NCBI RefSeq assembly: GCF_001463885.1
Contig: NZ_BBWQ01000025.1
Span: 105,100-169,099, forward strand
DNA: 64,000 nucleotides
Direction of reading: 5' to 3'
From: Aureimonas altamirensis
Lineage (GTDB): Bacteria > Pseudomonadota > Alphaproteobacteria > Rhizobiales > Rhizobiaceae
The translations under genes and the position numbers were made by a program. Shown here in pieces: positions 28,988 through 37,534 of the stretch. How positions within the stretch are numbered: position 1 is the stretch's first letter; the number at the start of each line of letters is the position of its first letter. Below the pieces are notes generated by a model, which was not told the DNA's origin, made no database searches, and saw nothing but the letters and a program-made list of their open reading frames with translations.

Positions 28988-29698
28988 ATGCGCGAAATCG
29001 TCTTCGATACGGAAACGACCGGTCTCGATTTCGAGGCCGACCGGGTCATCGAGATCGGCGGCGTCGAGTTGTGGAACCATATTCCGACGGGCCGGGAGTT
29101 CCATTGCTTCATCCGGCCGGCGGGCCGGCGGGTCGATCCGGGGGCGTTCGACATCCACGGCATTTCCGACGATTTCCTGAAGGACAAACCCCTGTTCGAA
29201 GAGGTGGCGGACGATTTCGTCGCCTTCTTCAGCGATGCGATGCTGATCGCCCATAATGCCGCATTCGACGTGCGTTTCCTGAATGCCGAGTTGAAGCGGA
29301 TCGGGCGAGCGGAAATCCCCCTGTCGTCGATCATCGATACGCTGCCCATGGCACGGCGCAAGTTTCCGATGGCGCCCGCGACGCTGGATGCCTTGTGCTC
29401 GCGTTTCCAGATCGATACTTCGCGCCGCGATAAGCATGGGGCGCTGGTGGACTCCGAGCTGCTGGCGCAGGTCTATATCGAACTGATCGGCGGCCGGCAG
29501 GCGGCACTGCTGCTGAACCCGGAAGAAGGGCGGTCCCAGGGCAACGACACGCCTGGCGACATCGTGCTGCAACCCACCCGGCAGCGGCCGGCCCCCCTGC
29601 CACCCCGGTTGGACGATGCGCAGCGCGCCCGCCATGCCGCTTTCGTCGCCACCCTCGGCGAGGAGGCTATCTGGCGCACCTATCTGCCCGTCGAGTAA
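28988..29698 (+). CDS. dnaQ: DNA polymerase III subunit epsilon (3'-5' proofreading exonuclease)
   Basis: DEDDh exonuclease of 236 aa that proofreads for Pol III. Exo I is REIVFDTETTGLDFE with the two metal ligands, Exo II is LIAHNAAFDVRFLNAEL, and Exo III is HGALVDSELLAQVYIEL with its His-Asp pair. The C-terminal tail after residue 185 should bind the alpha subunit. The start MREIVFD follows GGGG; a longer frame adds 40 unrelated residues. It is 73 bp after coaE and is convergent with secB. Confidence 0.96.
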   Translation: MREIVFDTETTGLDFEADRVIEIGGVELWNHIPTGREFHCFIRPAGRRVDPGAFDIHGISDDFLKDKPLFEEVADDFVAFFSDAMLIAHNAAFDVRFLNAELKRIGRAEIPLSSIIDTLPMARRKFPMAPATLDALCSRFQIDTSRRDKHGALVDSELLAQVYIELIGGRQAALLLNPEEGRSQGNDTPGDIVLQPTRQRPAPLPPRLDDAQRARHAAFVATLGEEAIWRTYLPVE

Positions 29699-29717
29699 AC
29701 CCCGGAACATAGCCATG

Positions 29718-29745
29718 AAAAAGGGGCGCCACAGAATGGCGCCCC
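29718..29745 (-). terminator. Intrinsic terminator of secB
   Basis: A 9-bp perfect stem (29723-29731 with 29737-29745) and a 5-base loop. Read on the - strand it is followed by TTTTT. There is no T-run on the + strand, so dnaQ is not clearly ended here. Confidence 0.85.
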
Positions 29746-29773
29746 CGTAACGATGACTGCAATGAAACCGGTA

Positions 29774-30268
29774 TCAGGAAGGCTGCACCTGCTGGCGGGC
29801 GCGCTCTTCGGCCATGCGCTGCTGGAACAGTGCAGCGAAGTCGATCGGGTCGACCATCAGCGGCGGGAAGCCGCCGTTCCGCGTGACGTCGGCGATGACC
29901 TGACGTGCGAAGGGGAACAGAAGGCGCGGGCACTCGATGAACAGGACCGGCAGGAGATGCTCCTGCGGGAAGTTCTGTACCCGGAAGATGCCGCCATACT
30001 GCAGCTCGACCAGGAACATCGCTTCGGCGCCTTCGCCGGCACGGGCGTTGAGCGTCAGCTTGACATCGTATTCGCCGTCGGAGCCGTTGACCGGCAGGGC
30101 CGAGACGTTGACGCCGATGTTGATGGCCGGCGGCTTTGACTGGCCACGGAGAACGCCGGGCGCATTCGGGCTCTCGAAGGAGAGATCCTTGATGTACTGC
30201 GTCAGCACGTTCAGGCTGGGGGCCGCGGCCGTAGCAGTCTGGCCATTGGCCATTTCGGTGTCGGACAT
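29774..30268 (-). CDS. secB: Protein-export chaperone SecB
   Basis: Cytosolic tetrameric chaperone of 164 aa that keeps exported preproteins unfolded for Sec[52 protein letters not shown] and [17 protein letters not shown] are family signatures. The start [10 protein letters not shown] was chosen because CGAGGAAA lies upstream; MANGQ five codons later is possible. It is upstream of its own terminator and downstream of the fxsA gene on the same strand. Confidence 0.97.
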   Translation of the reverse strand: MSDTEMANGQTATAAAPSLNVLTQYIKDLSFESPNAPGVLRGQSKPPAINIGVNVSALPVNGSDGEYDVKLTLNARAGEGAEAMFLVELQYGGIFRVQNFPQEHLLPVLFIECPRLLFPFARQVIADVTRNGGFPPLMVDPIDFAALFQQRMAEERARQQVQPS

Positions 30269-30341
30269 CCAATTTCCTCGTGATATCGATGCGTCAGGCT
30301 GGTGTTGCGCTAGCATGCCGGGTCCGGGGAGACAAGCGAAC

Positions 30342-30872
30342 CTAAGACCGGTCTGGCGGCAACGTACGGTTGCCGCCAGCCTGGCCGTCCGACCAGGGAG
30401 AATCCGGATCGCCGTCGCGGCGTGCGAAATCGTCCTCCGGCAGGTCGATTACCTCAGGGCCGACGCGGTGCGCGGTGCCGGTGGTGTAGGTGCGGTGGCC
30501 GGGACCGTAGGCGCGTACGGTGATGCGCGAACGCATGGCGTTCCAGATCATGTCGCGCACCGGCGGAATGAAGAGCAGCAGTCCGAAGAAGTCGGTGACG
30601 AAGCCCGGGATCATCAGGAGGATGGACCCCATGACGATCATCGCGCCATGCACGATCGGGCGCTCCGGAACGACGCCGGCGCGTGCTTCGGTCTGGGCGG
30701 CCTTCAGCGTGGAGAAGCCCTGCCTGCGAAACAGGACGATGCCGAGCAGGAACGAGATCACCACCAGGGCCAGGGTCCAGCCGATACCGATCTGGCTGCC
30801 GACGGCGATGAAGACGCCGATCTCGACCATCGGAAGAGCAAGAATTGCGATCAGGACGAGGAGTGCGGGCAT
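30342..30872 (-). CDS. FxsA family membrane protein
   Basis: Inner-membrane protein of 176 aa. Transmembrane segments lie near residues 3-22, 27-46 and 75-100. [30 protein letters not shown] and [21 protein letters not shown] are typical of FxsA, known in E. coli for suppressing F-exclusion of phage T7. Its role in alphaproteobacteria is unknown. The acidic C-terminal tail ([16 protein letters not shown]) is cytosolic. It precedes secB by 73 bp and is divergent from the Tim44-domain gene. Confidence 0.9.
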   Translation of the reverse strand: MPALLVLIAILALPMVEIGVFIAVGSQIGIGWTLALVVISFLLGIVLFRRQGFSTLKAAQTEARAGVVPERPIVHGAMIVMGSILLMIPGFVTDFFGLLLFIPPVRDMIWNAMRSRITVRAYGPGHRTYTTGTAHRVGPEVIDLPEDDFARRDGDPDSPWSDGQAGGNRTLPPDRS

Positions 30873-31020
30873 GGGCAGGCGGTGTCTTTCCCGGTCGGAT
30901 GCCGTCGAGGCAGATTGAATTTAGGGCACATAGGTATCGCGCGGCGTGATTTGAATGCCGGGCGCACCATGTCTATATGCGAGAAATAGCTTTTACACGG
31001 ATTCAGGGGATGCGGAGAGC

Positions 31021-31716
31021 ATGGGTTTCGGGACGATCTTTTTTATCGTGGTGACGGTGATCGTCCTCTACCAGTTGTGGACGGTGTTGGGCCGCCGCAC
31101 CGGGAACGAGCGCCCGCCCTACGATCCCTACACGCGCAACGAGCAGAACGGGGCCGCAAACCCCGGCAATGTCGTAACCCTGCCCAGCCGCCGGATGCCC
31201 GATGCCGAGCCGGTCGCAAGCAGCTACGAGGCCATCGACAAGCTGGCGGAGCCCGGTACGACAACCAATACCGAACTGAGGCGAATCAAGGATGCCGATC
31301 CTTCTTTCGACGCGCCCACCTTCGTGGACGGGGCGAAGGTCGCTTATGAAATGATCGTGACCGCCTTTGCGGACGGCGACCGGAAGCTGCTGCGCAACCT
31401 CCTGTCCCCGGAAGTCTACCAGGGCTTCGACACGGCCATCACCGACCGCGAAAAGCGCGGCGAGCGCATGCAATCCTCGTTCGTCGGGATCGACGATGCC
31501 CGGGTCGTATCGGCCGAGTTGAAGGGCACCGAAGCCTACGTGACCCTGCGCATCGTCTCTCAGCTCATCTCGGCGGTGCTGAAGCCCGATGGCACGGTTG
31601 CGGATGGCGATCCCGAAACGGTGGTCGAGGTCCGGGACGTCTGGACCTTCGCCCGCGACACCCGCTCGCGCGATCCGAACTGGAAACTGGTCGAGACCGA
31701 ATCCGAAGAAAGCTGA
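31021..31716 (+). CDS. Tim44/TimA family putative adaptor protein
   Basis: A 231-aa protein with a single N-terminal membrane anchor (GTIFFIVVTVIVLYQLWTVLG, residues 4-24), a Pro/Asn-rich linker, then a Tim44-like domain from about residue 95 (AKVAYEMIVTAFADGDRKLL, LSPEVYQGFDTAITDR). Bacterial relatives of mitochondrial Tim44 are thought to be membrane adaptors. The start MGFGTIFF follows GGGGATGCGGAGAG. It faces fxsA across a 148-bp promoter region and is 14 bp from the Smr gene. Confidence 0.88.
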   Translation: MGFGTIFFIVVTVIVLYQLWTVLGRRTGNERPPYDPYTRNEQNGAANPGNVVTLPSRRMPDAEPVASSYEAIDKLAEPGTTTNTELRRIKDADPSFDAPTFVDGAKVAYEMIVTAFADGDRKLLRNLLSPEVYQGFDTAITDREKRGERMQSSFVGIDDARVVSAELKGTEAYVTLRIVSQLISAVLKPDGTVADGDPETVVEVRDVWTFARDTRSRDPNWKLVETESEES

Positions 31717-31730
31717 GGCTCTCTTGAGGC

Positions 31731-32270
31731 ATGAAGCGACGCGGCGTCCTGACCGAGGAAGACAAGCGCCTGTGGTCGGCCGTCGCCCGCACGGCGCGCC
31801 CGCTGCCCGGACGGGATGTCCTGCCGGCACTGCCTGAAGACAGCGCTGCCGCCGCCGGCAAGGCCCCGTCAGAGGCGATGCGGCCGGCCATGGCCCTGCG
31901 GCCGGATCATGCGCCCGGCCAACCGCCGCGTTCCCAGATCGTGCAGGAGCGGATCGACCGGCCGGTGCGGCGCAAGCTGGGCCGCGGCCGGCTCGAGATC
32001 GACGCACGCATAGACCTTCACGGCAAGACCGAGGCAGTAGCGCATTATGCGCTGCTGGGTTTCCTTCGGTCAGCCCATGGCATGGGGCTGCGCCATGTCC
32101 TGGTGATTACCGGCCGGGGGTCCTCTTCCGGATCCACCGGCGCCTTGCGCCGCGCCTTCCCGCATTGGATCGCCACGGATGCGTTCCGCCGCCTCGTCTC
32201 CGGGTTCGACACCGCCGAACGGAGCCACGGCGGGGAGGGCGCCTTCTATGTCAGGCTGCGCAAGACATGA
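31731..32270 (+). CDS. Smr/MutS2-domain endonuclease-like protein
   Basis: Soluble protein of 179 aa. An Arg/Pro-rich N-terminal part (residues 1-85) is followed by an Smr domain with IDLHGKTEAVAHYAL and VLVITGRGSSSGSTGALRR; the DLHG and TGRG motifs are those of nicking or RNA-cleaving Smr domains. Its exact substrate is unknown. It overlaps the next gene as ATGA, so the two are translationally coupled. In related genomes a lytic transglycosylase (mltA) often stands between the Tim44 gene and this one; here it is missing. Confidence 0.87.
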   Translation: MKRRGVLTEEDKRLWSAVARTARPLPGRDVLPALPEDSAAAAGKAPSEAMRPAMALRPDHAPGQPPRSQIVQERIDRPVRRKLGRGRLEIDARIDLHGKTEAVAHYALLGFLRSAHGMGLRHVLVITGRGSSSGSTGALRRAFPHWIATDAFRRLVSGFDTAERSHGGEGAFYVRLRKT

Positions 32271-32653
32271 CACCATTCGGCGAGAAGGTTCGCGCGCTTC
32301 GCCGCGAAAAGGGGGTCAGCCAGGGTCAGATGGCGGAGGCGCTCGGCGTGTCCGGGGCGTATCTTTCGGCGCTGGAGCATGGCCGGCGGGGCCGTCCGAG
32401 CTGGTATCTGCTGCAGCGGATGATCGGCTATCTGGGTGTGATCTGGGACGATGCGGAAGAGCTGGAGCGGCTGGCCGAATTGTCTCACCCACGGGTGACG
32501 GTGGAAACCGGCGGTCTTGCCCCCGAGGCGACCGTGCTTGCCAATCGCCTGGCGGAAACGATCGGATCTCTCAGCCAGGCGGATATCCGGCAGCTTCTGG
32601 ATATTCTGGAGCAGGCTACGGGACGGATCGAGACGGGGCGGCGCACAAAATAA
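32267..32653 (+). CDS. XRE-family helix-turn-helix regulator
   Basis: DNA-binding protein of 128 aa. The helix-turn-helix lies at residues 8-50 (VRALRREKGVSQGQMAEAL and GVSGAYLSALEHGRRG), followed by WYLLQRMIGYLGVIWDDAEEL. The C-terminal half (LANRLAETIGSLSQADIRQLL) is helical. The ATG overlaps the Smr stop by four bases, which sets the start and shows coupling. This HTH gene after smr is common in Rhizobiales, where gyrB often follows; here gyrB is not next. Target genes are unknown. Confidence 0.9.
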   Translation: MTPFGEKVRALRREKGVSQGQMAEALGVSGAYLSALEHGRRGRPSWYLLQRMIGYLGVIWDDAEELERLAELSHPRVTVETGGLAPEATVLANRLAETIGSLSQADIRQLLDILEQATGRIETGRRTK

Positions 32654-32665
32654 CGCGCACCTGCC

Positions 32666-32696
32666 TTGCAATGGCCGTCGGTCGCCCCCAATATTT
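32666..32696 (+). promoter_or_regulatory. Candidate promoter of the small ORF at 32732
   Basis: TTGCAA at 32666-32671 and CAATAT at 32689-32694 are 17 bp apart and lie about 40 bp before the extreme Shine-Dalgarno sequence. The match to a sigma-70 type promoter is moderate and has not been tested. Confidence 0.35.
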
Positions 32697-32731
32697 CAGT
32701 TGTGTTCAACGAAACGGAAGGAGGTGATCCA

Positions 32732-32803
32732 ATGTCGAGTGGTTTGCAATTGCCGACAGGATCGGAAATGTGCGTCGACGGGAAGGGGCAGCCTTCTTTC
32801 TGA
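32732..32803 (+). CDS. Possible 23-aa small protein with an extreme Shine-Dalgarno sequence
   Basis: The frame reads MSSGLQLPTG then SEMCVDGKGQPSF and stops at TGA. It is preceded by AAGGAGGTGATCC (32718-32730), which is complementary over 13 bases to the 3' end of 16S rRNA, with the GGAGG core 7 bases from the ATG. A candidate promoter lies upstream and a strong terminator downstream (32857-32888), so it has its own short transcript of about 200 bases. The next gene is on the other strand, so this is not a leader peptide for cfa. It may be a small protein or a ribosome-contacting RNA. I do not recognise it. Confidence 0.55.
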   Translation: MSSGLQLPTGSEMCVDGKGQPSF

Positions 32804-32820
32804 CGATGGTTTTCGGCCAA

Positions 32821-32835
32821 TCAGGCACGGCCTGA
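32821..32835 (+). other. Small stem-loop between the small ORF and its terminator
   Basis: TCAGGC and GCCTGA pair perfectly around the 3-base loop ACG. It would form a second structured element in the short transcript. Confidence 0.45.
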
Positions 32836-32856
32836 CGGCAAGAGCTCGCAATCACG

Positions 32857-32888
32857 GGGCCGCTCCTTCGACGGGGCGGCCCTTTTTT
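32857..32888 (+). terminator. Intrinsic terminator of the small transcript
   Basis: A 10-bp stem (32857-32866 with 32873-32882, one G-U pair) with loop TTCGAC and six Ts after it. Its orientation fits the + strand only, so it ends the transcript of the small ORF and not cfa. Confidence 0.88.
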
Positions 32889-32891
32889 CGT

Positions 32892-34205
32892 TCAGCTATA
32901 CAGATCGCGGCGCGTGGGCGGCAGCTTGCTGGGCCCTTTGACCTTGCGAGAGGCCAGCGTCTGCTGGATCAACGCATCACCGCGCTCGAAGCTGATGGCG
33001 CATCCCACCAGATAGGCCAGCCAGAGCCGGGCGCGCGGTTCGCCGATCATGCCGATCGCGGCGTCGAATTTGTCGTGCAGGCGATTGGCCCACAACCTGA
33101 GCGTTCGGGCGTAATGCTCTCTCCAGCCTTCCACGTCATGCACCTCGAAGCGGAACGCCTCGAGCTTCTGGAGCGAGTGGCCGATGTAATCCAGCTCTCC
33201 GCCCGGAAAGATGAATTGCGTCAAAGCCTTGTACTCCGCCGACTTGCGATGGAACTGCCGCACCGTCTTCTTTGCGGGGCGCGTGATCGCATGGTGCAGG
33301 TAAAGCCCGCCCGGTTCGAGAAGGCGATGCACCGCCGCGAAATATTCGTCGTGATGGGCAAAGCCGACATGCTCGAACATTCCGATGGACGATATCTTGT
33401 CGAAGCTGCCGGACAGATCCTGAAACGGTTTCAGCTCGATCGTGATCCGGTCGGACAGCCCTGCCTCGGCGATCCGCTCGCGCGACAGGTCGAACTGGGC
33501 CTGGCTCAGCGTCACGCCATGGCCCACGACCCCGTAGTGGGAAACCGCATGGATCAGCAGGGCGCCCCAGCCGCTGCCGATATCGAGCATCCGCTCGCCG
33601 GGCTGCAGGCGCAGCTTGCGGCAGATCATGTCCAGCTTGTCGCGCTGCGCCTTGTCGATGTCGTCGTGCCAGCCATCGAAGTAGGCGCAGGAGTAGAGCA
33701 TGCGCTGATCGAGGAACAGGCGATAGAAGTCGTTCGAGACATCGTAATGATACTGGATCGCCTGCCGGGTCGAACCGCTGGCGCCAGCGCCGTTCCCGAC
33801 GGTCTGGTGAACGACCTTTCCCTGACGCCGTAGCCGCAGCAGCGCAGGCAGCGCGCGGGCCACCTGCCACTTGCCGATCTGCTTCAGGGCCTGCTTGGTC
33901 TTGACCCGGCTCTTGACCCCGGCGATGTCGAACAGGGTGCCGTCCTCGACATCGAAGGCCTTTTCCATCCACAGCTCGACAAGGGTCGTGATCGTCGGCC
34001 GAAAGGCGAGACGCGACAGAGCCACCGGATCATGAAGCACCACGACCGGTCCATCGACCGGACCGAGGCGCTCGCCCGTCCACAGGCGAACAGCTATCTG
34101 GGGCTGGAAGCTGTCATATCCCTGCCGGATCAACCGGGCGAGGGTCCGGGCATTCTCATCTTCGGCGCGAACAATCTCGTGTCTCACGTGAAACACTCCC
34201 CGCAT
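32892..34205 (-). CDS. cfa: Cyclopropane-fatty-acyl-phospholipid synthase family methyltransferase
   Basis: SAM-dependent enzyme of 437 aa that turns cis double bonds of membrane phospholipids into cyclopropanes. The SAM site GERMLDIGSGWGALLIHAV lies at about residue 205, after YDVSNDFYRLFLDQRMLYSCAYF. ISSIGMFEHVGFAHHDEYF and FIFPGGELDYIGHSLQKLE are typical. The ATG at 34205 (MRGVFHVRHE) is preferred; a GTG 24 bp upstream is possible. A parS site lies inside the first codons. It follows sugE by 90 bp on the same strand. Confidence 0.93.
   Translation of the reverse strand: MRGVFHVRHEIVRAEDENARTLARLIRQGYDSFQPQIAVRLWTGERLGPVDGPVVVLHDPVALSRLAFRPTITTLVELWMEKAFDVEDGTLFDIAGVKSRVKTKQALKQIGKWQVARALPALLRLRRQGKVVHQTVGNGAGASGSTRQAIQYHYDVSNDFYRLFLDQRMLYSCAYFDGWHDDIDKAQRDKLDMICRKLRLQPGERMLDIGSGWGALLIHAVSHYGVVGHGVTLSQAQFDLSRERIAEAGLSDRITIELKPFQDLSGSFDKISSIGMFEHVGFAHHDEYFAAVHRLLEPGGLYLHHAITRPAKKTVRQFHRKSAEYKALTQFIFPGGELDYIGHSLQKLEAFRFEVHDVEGWREHYARTLRLWANRLHDKFDAAIGMIGEPRARLWLAYLVGCAISFERGDALIQQTLASRKVKGPSKLPPTRRDLYS
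34180..34195. other. parS site 5 (ParB-binding), in the 5' end of cfa
   Basis: TGTCTCACGTGAAACA differs from the consensus at one position. It lies four codons into cfa and about 8.0 kb right of the probable origin. Confidence 0.9.
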
Positions 34206-34295
34206 GATAAGTCCGCCTGAGAATAGCACGGCATGGCAGCAGAGGAAGGGTCTGCCCCGATGATGATCACTTTTCGGTGTAGAGGATCGGTGTTT

Positions 34296-34619
34296 TCAGC
34301 CGGCGGGCGTCGCGAGTTTCATCAGGATAAGGCCTGAAACGATCAATGCGGCAGCCAGCAATCGCATCGGATTGGCGGCTTCGCCAAGGACGACGATGCC
34401 CACGATGAAAGCCCCGACAGCGCCGATGCCCGTCCAGATGACATAAGCGGTTCCGAGCGGAAGCGTGCGCATCGAGATCGACAGAAGGCTGAAGCTCGCG
34501 CCCATGAACAGGATGGTGATGATGCTCGGCACCAAACGCGTGAAGCCCGCAGACTGCTTCATCGAGAAGGCCCAGACGACCTCCAGAATGCCAGCGATAA
34601 GAAGATAGGCCCAAGCCAT
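34296..34619 (-). CDS. sugE: Small multidrug resistance family protein, SugE/Gdx type guanidinium exporter
   Basis: Inner-membrane dimeric exporter of 107 aa with four helices (near residues 2-20, 30-48, 57-78 and 85-103). It begins [20 protein letters not shown], with the essential Glu13 in the first helix. [20 protein letters not shown] is typical of the SugE/Gdx subgroup, which exports guanidinium, rather than of the drug-exporting EmrE subgroup. The guanidine-II riboswitch directly upstream makes the guanidinium role strong. cfa follows 90 bp downstream and may be co-transcribed. Confidence 0.93.
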   Translation of the reverse strand: MAWAYLLIAGILEVVWAFSMKQSAGFTRLVPSIITILFMGASFSLLSISMRTLPLGTAYVIWTGIGAVGAFIVGIVVLGEAANPMRLLAAALIVSGLILMKLATPAG

Positions 34620-34640
34620 GACGACAACTCCGAGTAGCGC

Positions 34641-34682
34641 GGGTCGTCCCTACGGTGATGGCCTTATGGAAGGTCGTCCTTC
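34641..34682 (-). promoter_or_regulatory. Guanidine-II (mini-ykkC) riboswitch
   Basis: Read on the - strand, two hairpins with ACGA loops follow each other: GAAGG-ACGA-CCTTC (34682-34669) and GGG-ACGA-CCC (34650-34641), 18 bases apart. Paired ACGR-loop hairpins are the defining feature of the guanidine-II class. The second hairpin ends 21 bases before the sugE ATG, near its GGAG ribosome site, which fits translational control: guanidinium should stabilise loop-loop pairing and free the ribosome site. A further 7-bp hairpin lies upstream at 34708-34730. The gene downstream is a guanidinium exporter, as expected. Confidence 0.88.
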
Positions 34683-34756
34683 GACATCCGTCATTTCAGG
34701 CGGTGTCCCAGGGCATGAAATGGGCCCTGGACGCCCTTGGATCAAGCGCGAATTCT

Positions 34757-34957
34757 CTAAAAATCCGAGGCGATGCCGTTCTTTTCCCAATCGCCGTAGC
34801 GGACCGGCTCCGGGCCGTTGCGTCCGTTGATCTCGACCGGCTTGTCGTCTGCCTTCGGCTCGGCGGCGCGCCGTTCTTGGGCTTCCAGAAGGGCCCGTTG
34901 CGCCGCCGCCGGCAGATCCTCGAACCGCCGTGCCGGCGCTGCGTTGTCCTGCGTCAT
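34757..34957 (-). CDS. Succinate dehydrogenase assembly factor 4 family protein (DUF1674)
   Basis: Small soluble protein of 66 aa. The C-terminal [20 protein letters not shown] followed by IASDF is the diagnostic end of the SDHAF4/DUF1674 family, which helps mature the flavoprotein subunit of succinate dehydrogenase. The N-terminal 40 residues are Ala/Glu-rich. The start [11 protein letters not shown] is clear because the longer frame runs antisense through htpX. It is divergent from htpX with 111 bp between the starts. Confidence 0.9.
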   Translation of the reverse strand: MTQDNAAPARRFEDLPAAAQRALLEAQERRAAEPKADDKPVEINGRNGPEPVRYGDWEKNGIASDF

Positions 34958-35068
34958 GATCCTGCTCCATGGCGTGTTGCCGTTCGCCCCTGTATTGAAG
35001 GAGGCACGCGGCCTTACCAGATTGTACACGGGCCGTACGGCCTTGTATCGCTGGAGATATGGACGCTC

Positions 35069-36049
35069 ATGAACAGGCTCAAGACTGCCATGCTGATCGC
35101 GGTGATGACCGCCCTTTTCATGGGGGTCGGTTTGTTGATCGGCGGCCGTGGCGGCATGATGATCGCACTTCTCATCGCCATTGCCATGAACTTCTTCGCG
35201 TACTGGAACGCCGACAAGATGGTCTTGCGCATGCACCACGCGCACGAGGTGGATGAGCGCACCGCACCGGATTACTACCGGCTGGTGAAGGGGTTGGCCG
35301 CCAATGCCGGCCTGCCGATGCCGCGCGTCTACATCATCGAAAACAGCCAGCCCAACGCTTTCGCGACAGGCCGCAACCCGCAGAATGCGGCAGTCGCCGC
35401 AACCACCGGCCTGCTGCAGCAGCTGACGCCCGAGGAGGTGGCCGGGGTCATGGCGCATGAGCTGGCTCATGTGGAGAACCGCGATACGCTGATCATGACC
35501 ATCACGGCCACGCTGGCGGGCGCCATCTCGATGCTCGGCAATTTCGCGTTTTTCTTCGGTGGCAACCGCGAGAACAACAGCAATCCGCTGGGCATCATCG
35601 GCGTGCTCGCAGCGGTCATCGTCGCCCCGCTGGCTGCGATGATCGTCCAGATGGCGATCTCCCGCACGCGGGAATACTCGGCAGACCGGCGCGGTGCGGA
35701 AATCGCCGGCAACCCGATCTGGCTGGCATCGGCTCTGGCCAAGATCGCCTCCGCCGCCGGACGGACCGTCAATGTCGATGCCGAGCGCAACCCGGCGACC
35801 GCGCATATGTTCATCATCAATCCGCTGAATGGCCAGCGGATGGATAATCTCTTCTCGACACACCCCGATACCAACAACCGGATCGCGGCCCTTAAGGCGC
35901 AGGCCGCGGAAATGCAGCCGGCGGCAGGCGGCTCCGGCCAGTTCGCATCGACGGCGCAACAGGGCGGCTTCCTTGACGAGGGCCGGCGGCGCGGTCCATG
36001 GAGCGGCGGAAGCAATAGCGGTGGTGGACGACGAGGACCATGGGGTTGA
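35069..36049 (+). CDS. htpX: Zinc metalloprotease HtpX
   Basis: Inner-membrane M48 protease of 326 aa for quality control of membrane proteins. Two transmembrane segments lie near residues 5-50, then the zinc motif HELAH in [18 protein letters not shown] (about residue 132), two further hydrophobic segments, and the third ligand region [19 protein letters not shown]. The C-terminal Gly/Ser-rich tail is low complexity. The start MNRLKTAML fits the first helix. The end overlaps rsmB by 10 bp. No clear heat-shock promoter was found. Confidence 0.95.
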   Translation: MNRLKTAMLIAVMTALFMGVGLLIGGRGGMMIALLIAIAMNFFAYWNADKMVLRMHHAHEVDERTAPDYYRLVKGLAANAGLPMPRVYIIENSQPNAFATGRNPQNAAVAATTGLLQQLTPEEVAGVMAHELAHVENRDTLIMTITATLAGAISMLGNFAFFFGGNRENNSNPLGIIGVLAAVIVAPLAAMIVQMAISRTREYSADRRGAEIAGNPIWLASALAKIASAAGRTVNVDAERNPATAHMFIINPLNGQRMDNLFSTHPDTNNRIAALKAQAAEMQPAAGGSGQFASTAQQGGFLDEGRRRGPWSGGSNSGGGRRGPWG

Positions 36050-37440
36050 AGAAAAGGCCGCGGAGCGGGCAGGAGCCCGCAGACGCGGAGATGGACGACA
36101 AGCCGGGCCTGGCCGCACGCCAGGTGGCTACGCGGCTGTTGTCGGCCGTGGTCGTGTCGCAGACATCGCTGGACGGCCTGACCGACCGCAAGAGCGGCCA
36201 TCCGGCCTTCCGGCGTCTGGACGGCAGGGATCAATCCCTGGTTCGCGCCATCCTCGTGTCGGCGCTGCGGCGGCGCGGGACGCTGGACGCGATCCTGTCG
36301 CAGTGCCTCGAGCGTCCGCTGCCGGGGAATGCCGACGCCCTGCACAGCCTTCTCCATACGGCCATGGCGCAGATCTTGTTTCTGGACGTGCCGGATTCCG
36401 CTGCGGTGGATCTTGCCGTCTCGCAGACCCATGTCGACCCCCGCCTTCGCCGGTTTGCCGGTCTGGTCAACGCGATCCTGCGACGCGTTGCCCGCGAGAG
36501 GGACGACTTGATCGCCCGTCAGGCCGATCCGCTGGTCGATATGCCGAAATGGCTGCAAATGCGTCTTCTGCCGGCCTACGGCGCCGAGGCGCTGGCATCC
36601 ATCGCCGCCGCCCATCGCGCCATCGCACCGGTTGATATCACCGTCCGCGATGGCGACGCAGCCCTGTGGGCAGAGCGCCTGGGCGGGCAATTGCTGCCCT
36701 TCGGTACCGTGCGCCTGGAGGCGGACCCGTCCCGCCCGGTGCAGGAAATGCCGGGGTTCGAAGAGGGAGCCTGGTGGGTGCAGGATGCCGCGGCAGCCAT
36801 ACCGGCCAGACTGTTCGGTTCCGTCTCCGGCGCCCGGATCGCCGATCTGTGCGCAGCGCCCGGCGGCAAGACCGCGCAACTGGCCGCGGCGGGAGCCGAG
36901 GTCACCGCGATGGATATATCCGCAAGCCGGCTGGCCCGCCTGGAAGAGAATTTCAAGCGGCTTCGTTTGCCGATACAGGCGGTGCAGGGCGATATTCGGC
37001 AGGCCGACATCGTTTCCGGCGGGGCGTTCGACGGCGTGCTCCTGGATGCACCCTGCTCCTCGACCGGCACGATCCGCCGCCACCCCGACGTCGCTTATAC
37101 GAAGAGCGCCGAAGAAGTGGACAAGCTGGCGGCAGTGCAGGCCGACCTGCTGCGCCACGCGGCCCGGGCGGTCCGGCCCGGCGGCCTCCTCGTCTTTTCG
37201 AACTGCTCGCTCGATCCCGCCGAAGGGGAAGACGTCGTCGAGACATTCCTGGCCGAGCATGCCGAGTATCGCAGAAAGCCCATAGCGGCCGACGAGCTGC
37301 CGGGGCTAGAGGCTGCCATCTCGCCGGTGGGCGATGTCCGCACCACGCCGGCAATGGCGCCGGACGCCAATCCGGCTTTGGCCGGAATGGACGGATTCTA
37401 CGCAGCGCGGCTTCTTCGTCAGCCGGCGACCGGCGGTTAA
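36040..37440 (+). CDS. RsmB/NOP family RNA cytosine-5 methyltransferase
   Basis: SAM-dependent enzyme of 466 aa. The N-terminal NusB-like RNA-binding domain (about residues 28-170) contains [16 protein letters not shown]. The Rossmann domain holds [19 protein letters not shown] and the catalytic cysteines in [17 protein letters not shown] and [14 protein letters not shown]. It is likely to make m5C967 in 16S rRNA, as RsmB does. The start overlaps htp[12 protein letters not shown] at codon 18 is another possible start. Confidence 0.92.
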   Translation: MGLKKRPRSGQEPADAEMDDKPGLAARQVATRLLSAVVVSQTSLDGLTDRKSGHPAFRRLDGRDQSLVRAILVSALRRRGTLDAILSQCLERPLPGNADALHSLLHTAMAQILFLDVPDSAAVDLAVSQTHVDPRLRRFAGLVNAILRRVARERDDLIARQADPLVDMPKWLQMRLLPAYGAEALASIAAAHRAIAPVDITVRDGDAALWAERLGGQLLPFGTVRLEADPSRPVQEMPGFEEGAWWVQDAAAAIPARLFGSVSGARIADLCAAPGGKTAQLAAAGAEVTAMDISASRLARLEENFKRLRLPIQAVQGDIRQADIVSGGAFDGVLLDAPCSSTGTIRRHPDVAYTKSAEEVDKLAAVQADLLRHAARAVRPGGLLVFSNCSLDPAEGEDVVETFLAEHAEYRRKPIAADELPGLEAAISPVGDVRTTPAMAPDANPALAGMDGFYAARLLRQPATGG

Positions 37441-37455
37441 GAAGAATTTTACCTC

Positions 37456-37484
37456 GATTCACGAAAATGCCGCATGAGTGAATC
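37456..37484. other. Inverted repeat with two GANTC sites before the heparinase-like gene
   Basis: GATTCAC (37456-37462) and GTGAATC (37478-37484) form an inverted repeat around 15 bases in the rsmB-heparinase gap. Both arms contain a GANTC site. It lacks a T-run, so it is not a clear terminator, and its role is unknown. Confidence 0.3.
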
Positions 37485-37534
37485 ATCGCGACGGCCGCCC
37501 GGCGAGGGCAGCCGCGCAGGGGAGCCCGGCGATC

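Noticed and set aside
32732..32803. The small ORF as a leader peptide of a biosynthetic operon
   Set aside because: The next gene is on the opposite strand and the transcript ends in its own terminator, so attenuation of a downstream gene is not possible.
34958..35068. A sigma-32 heat-shock promoter before htpX
   Set aside because: No clear CTTGAA plus CCCAT-type elements with proper spacing were found.
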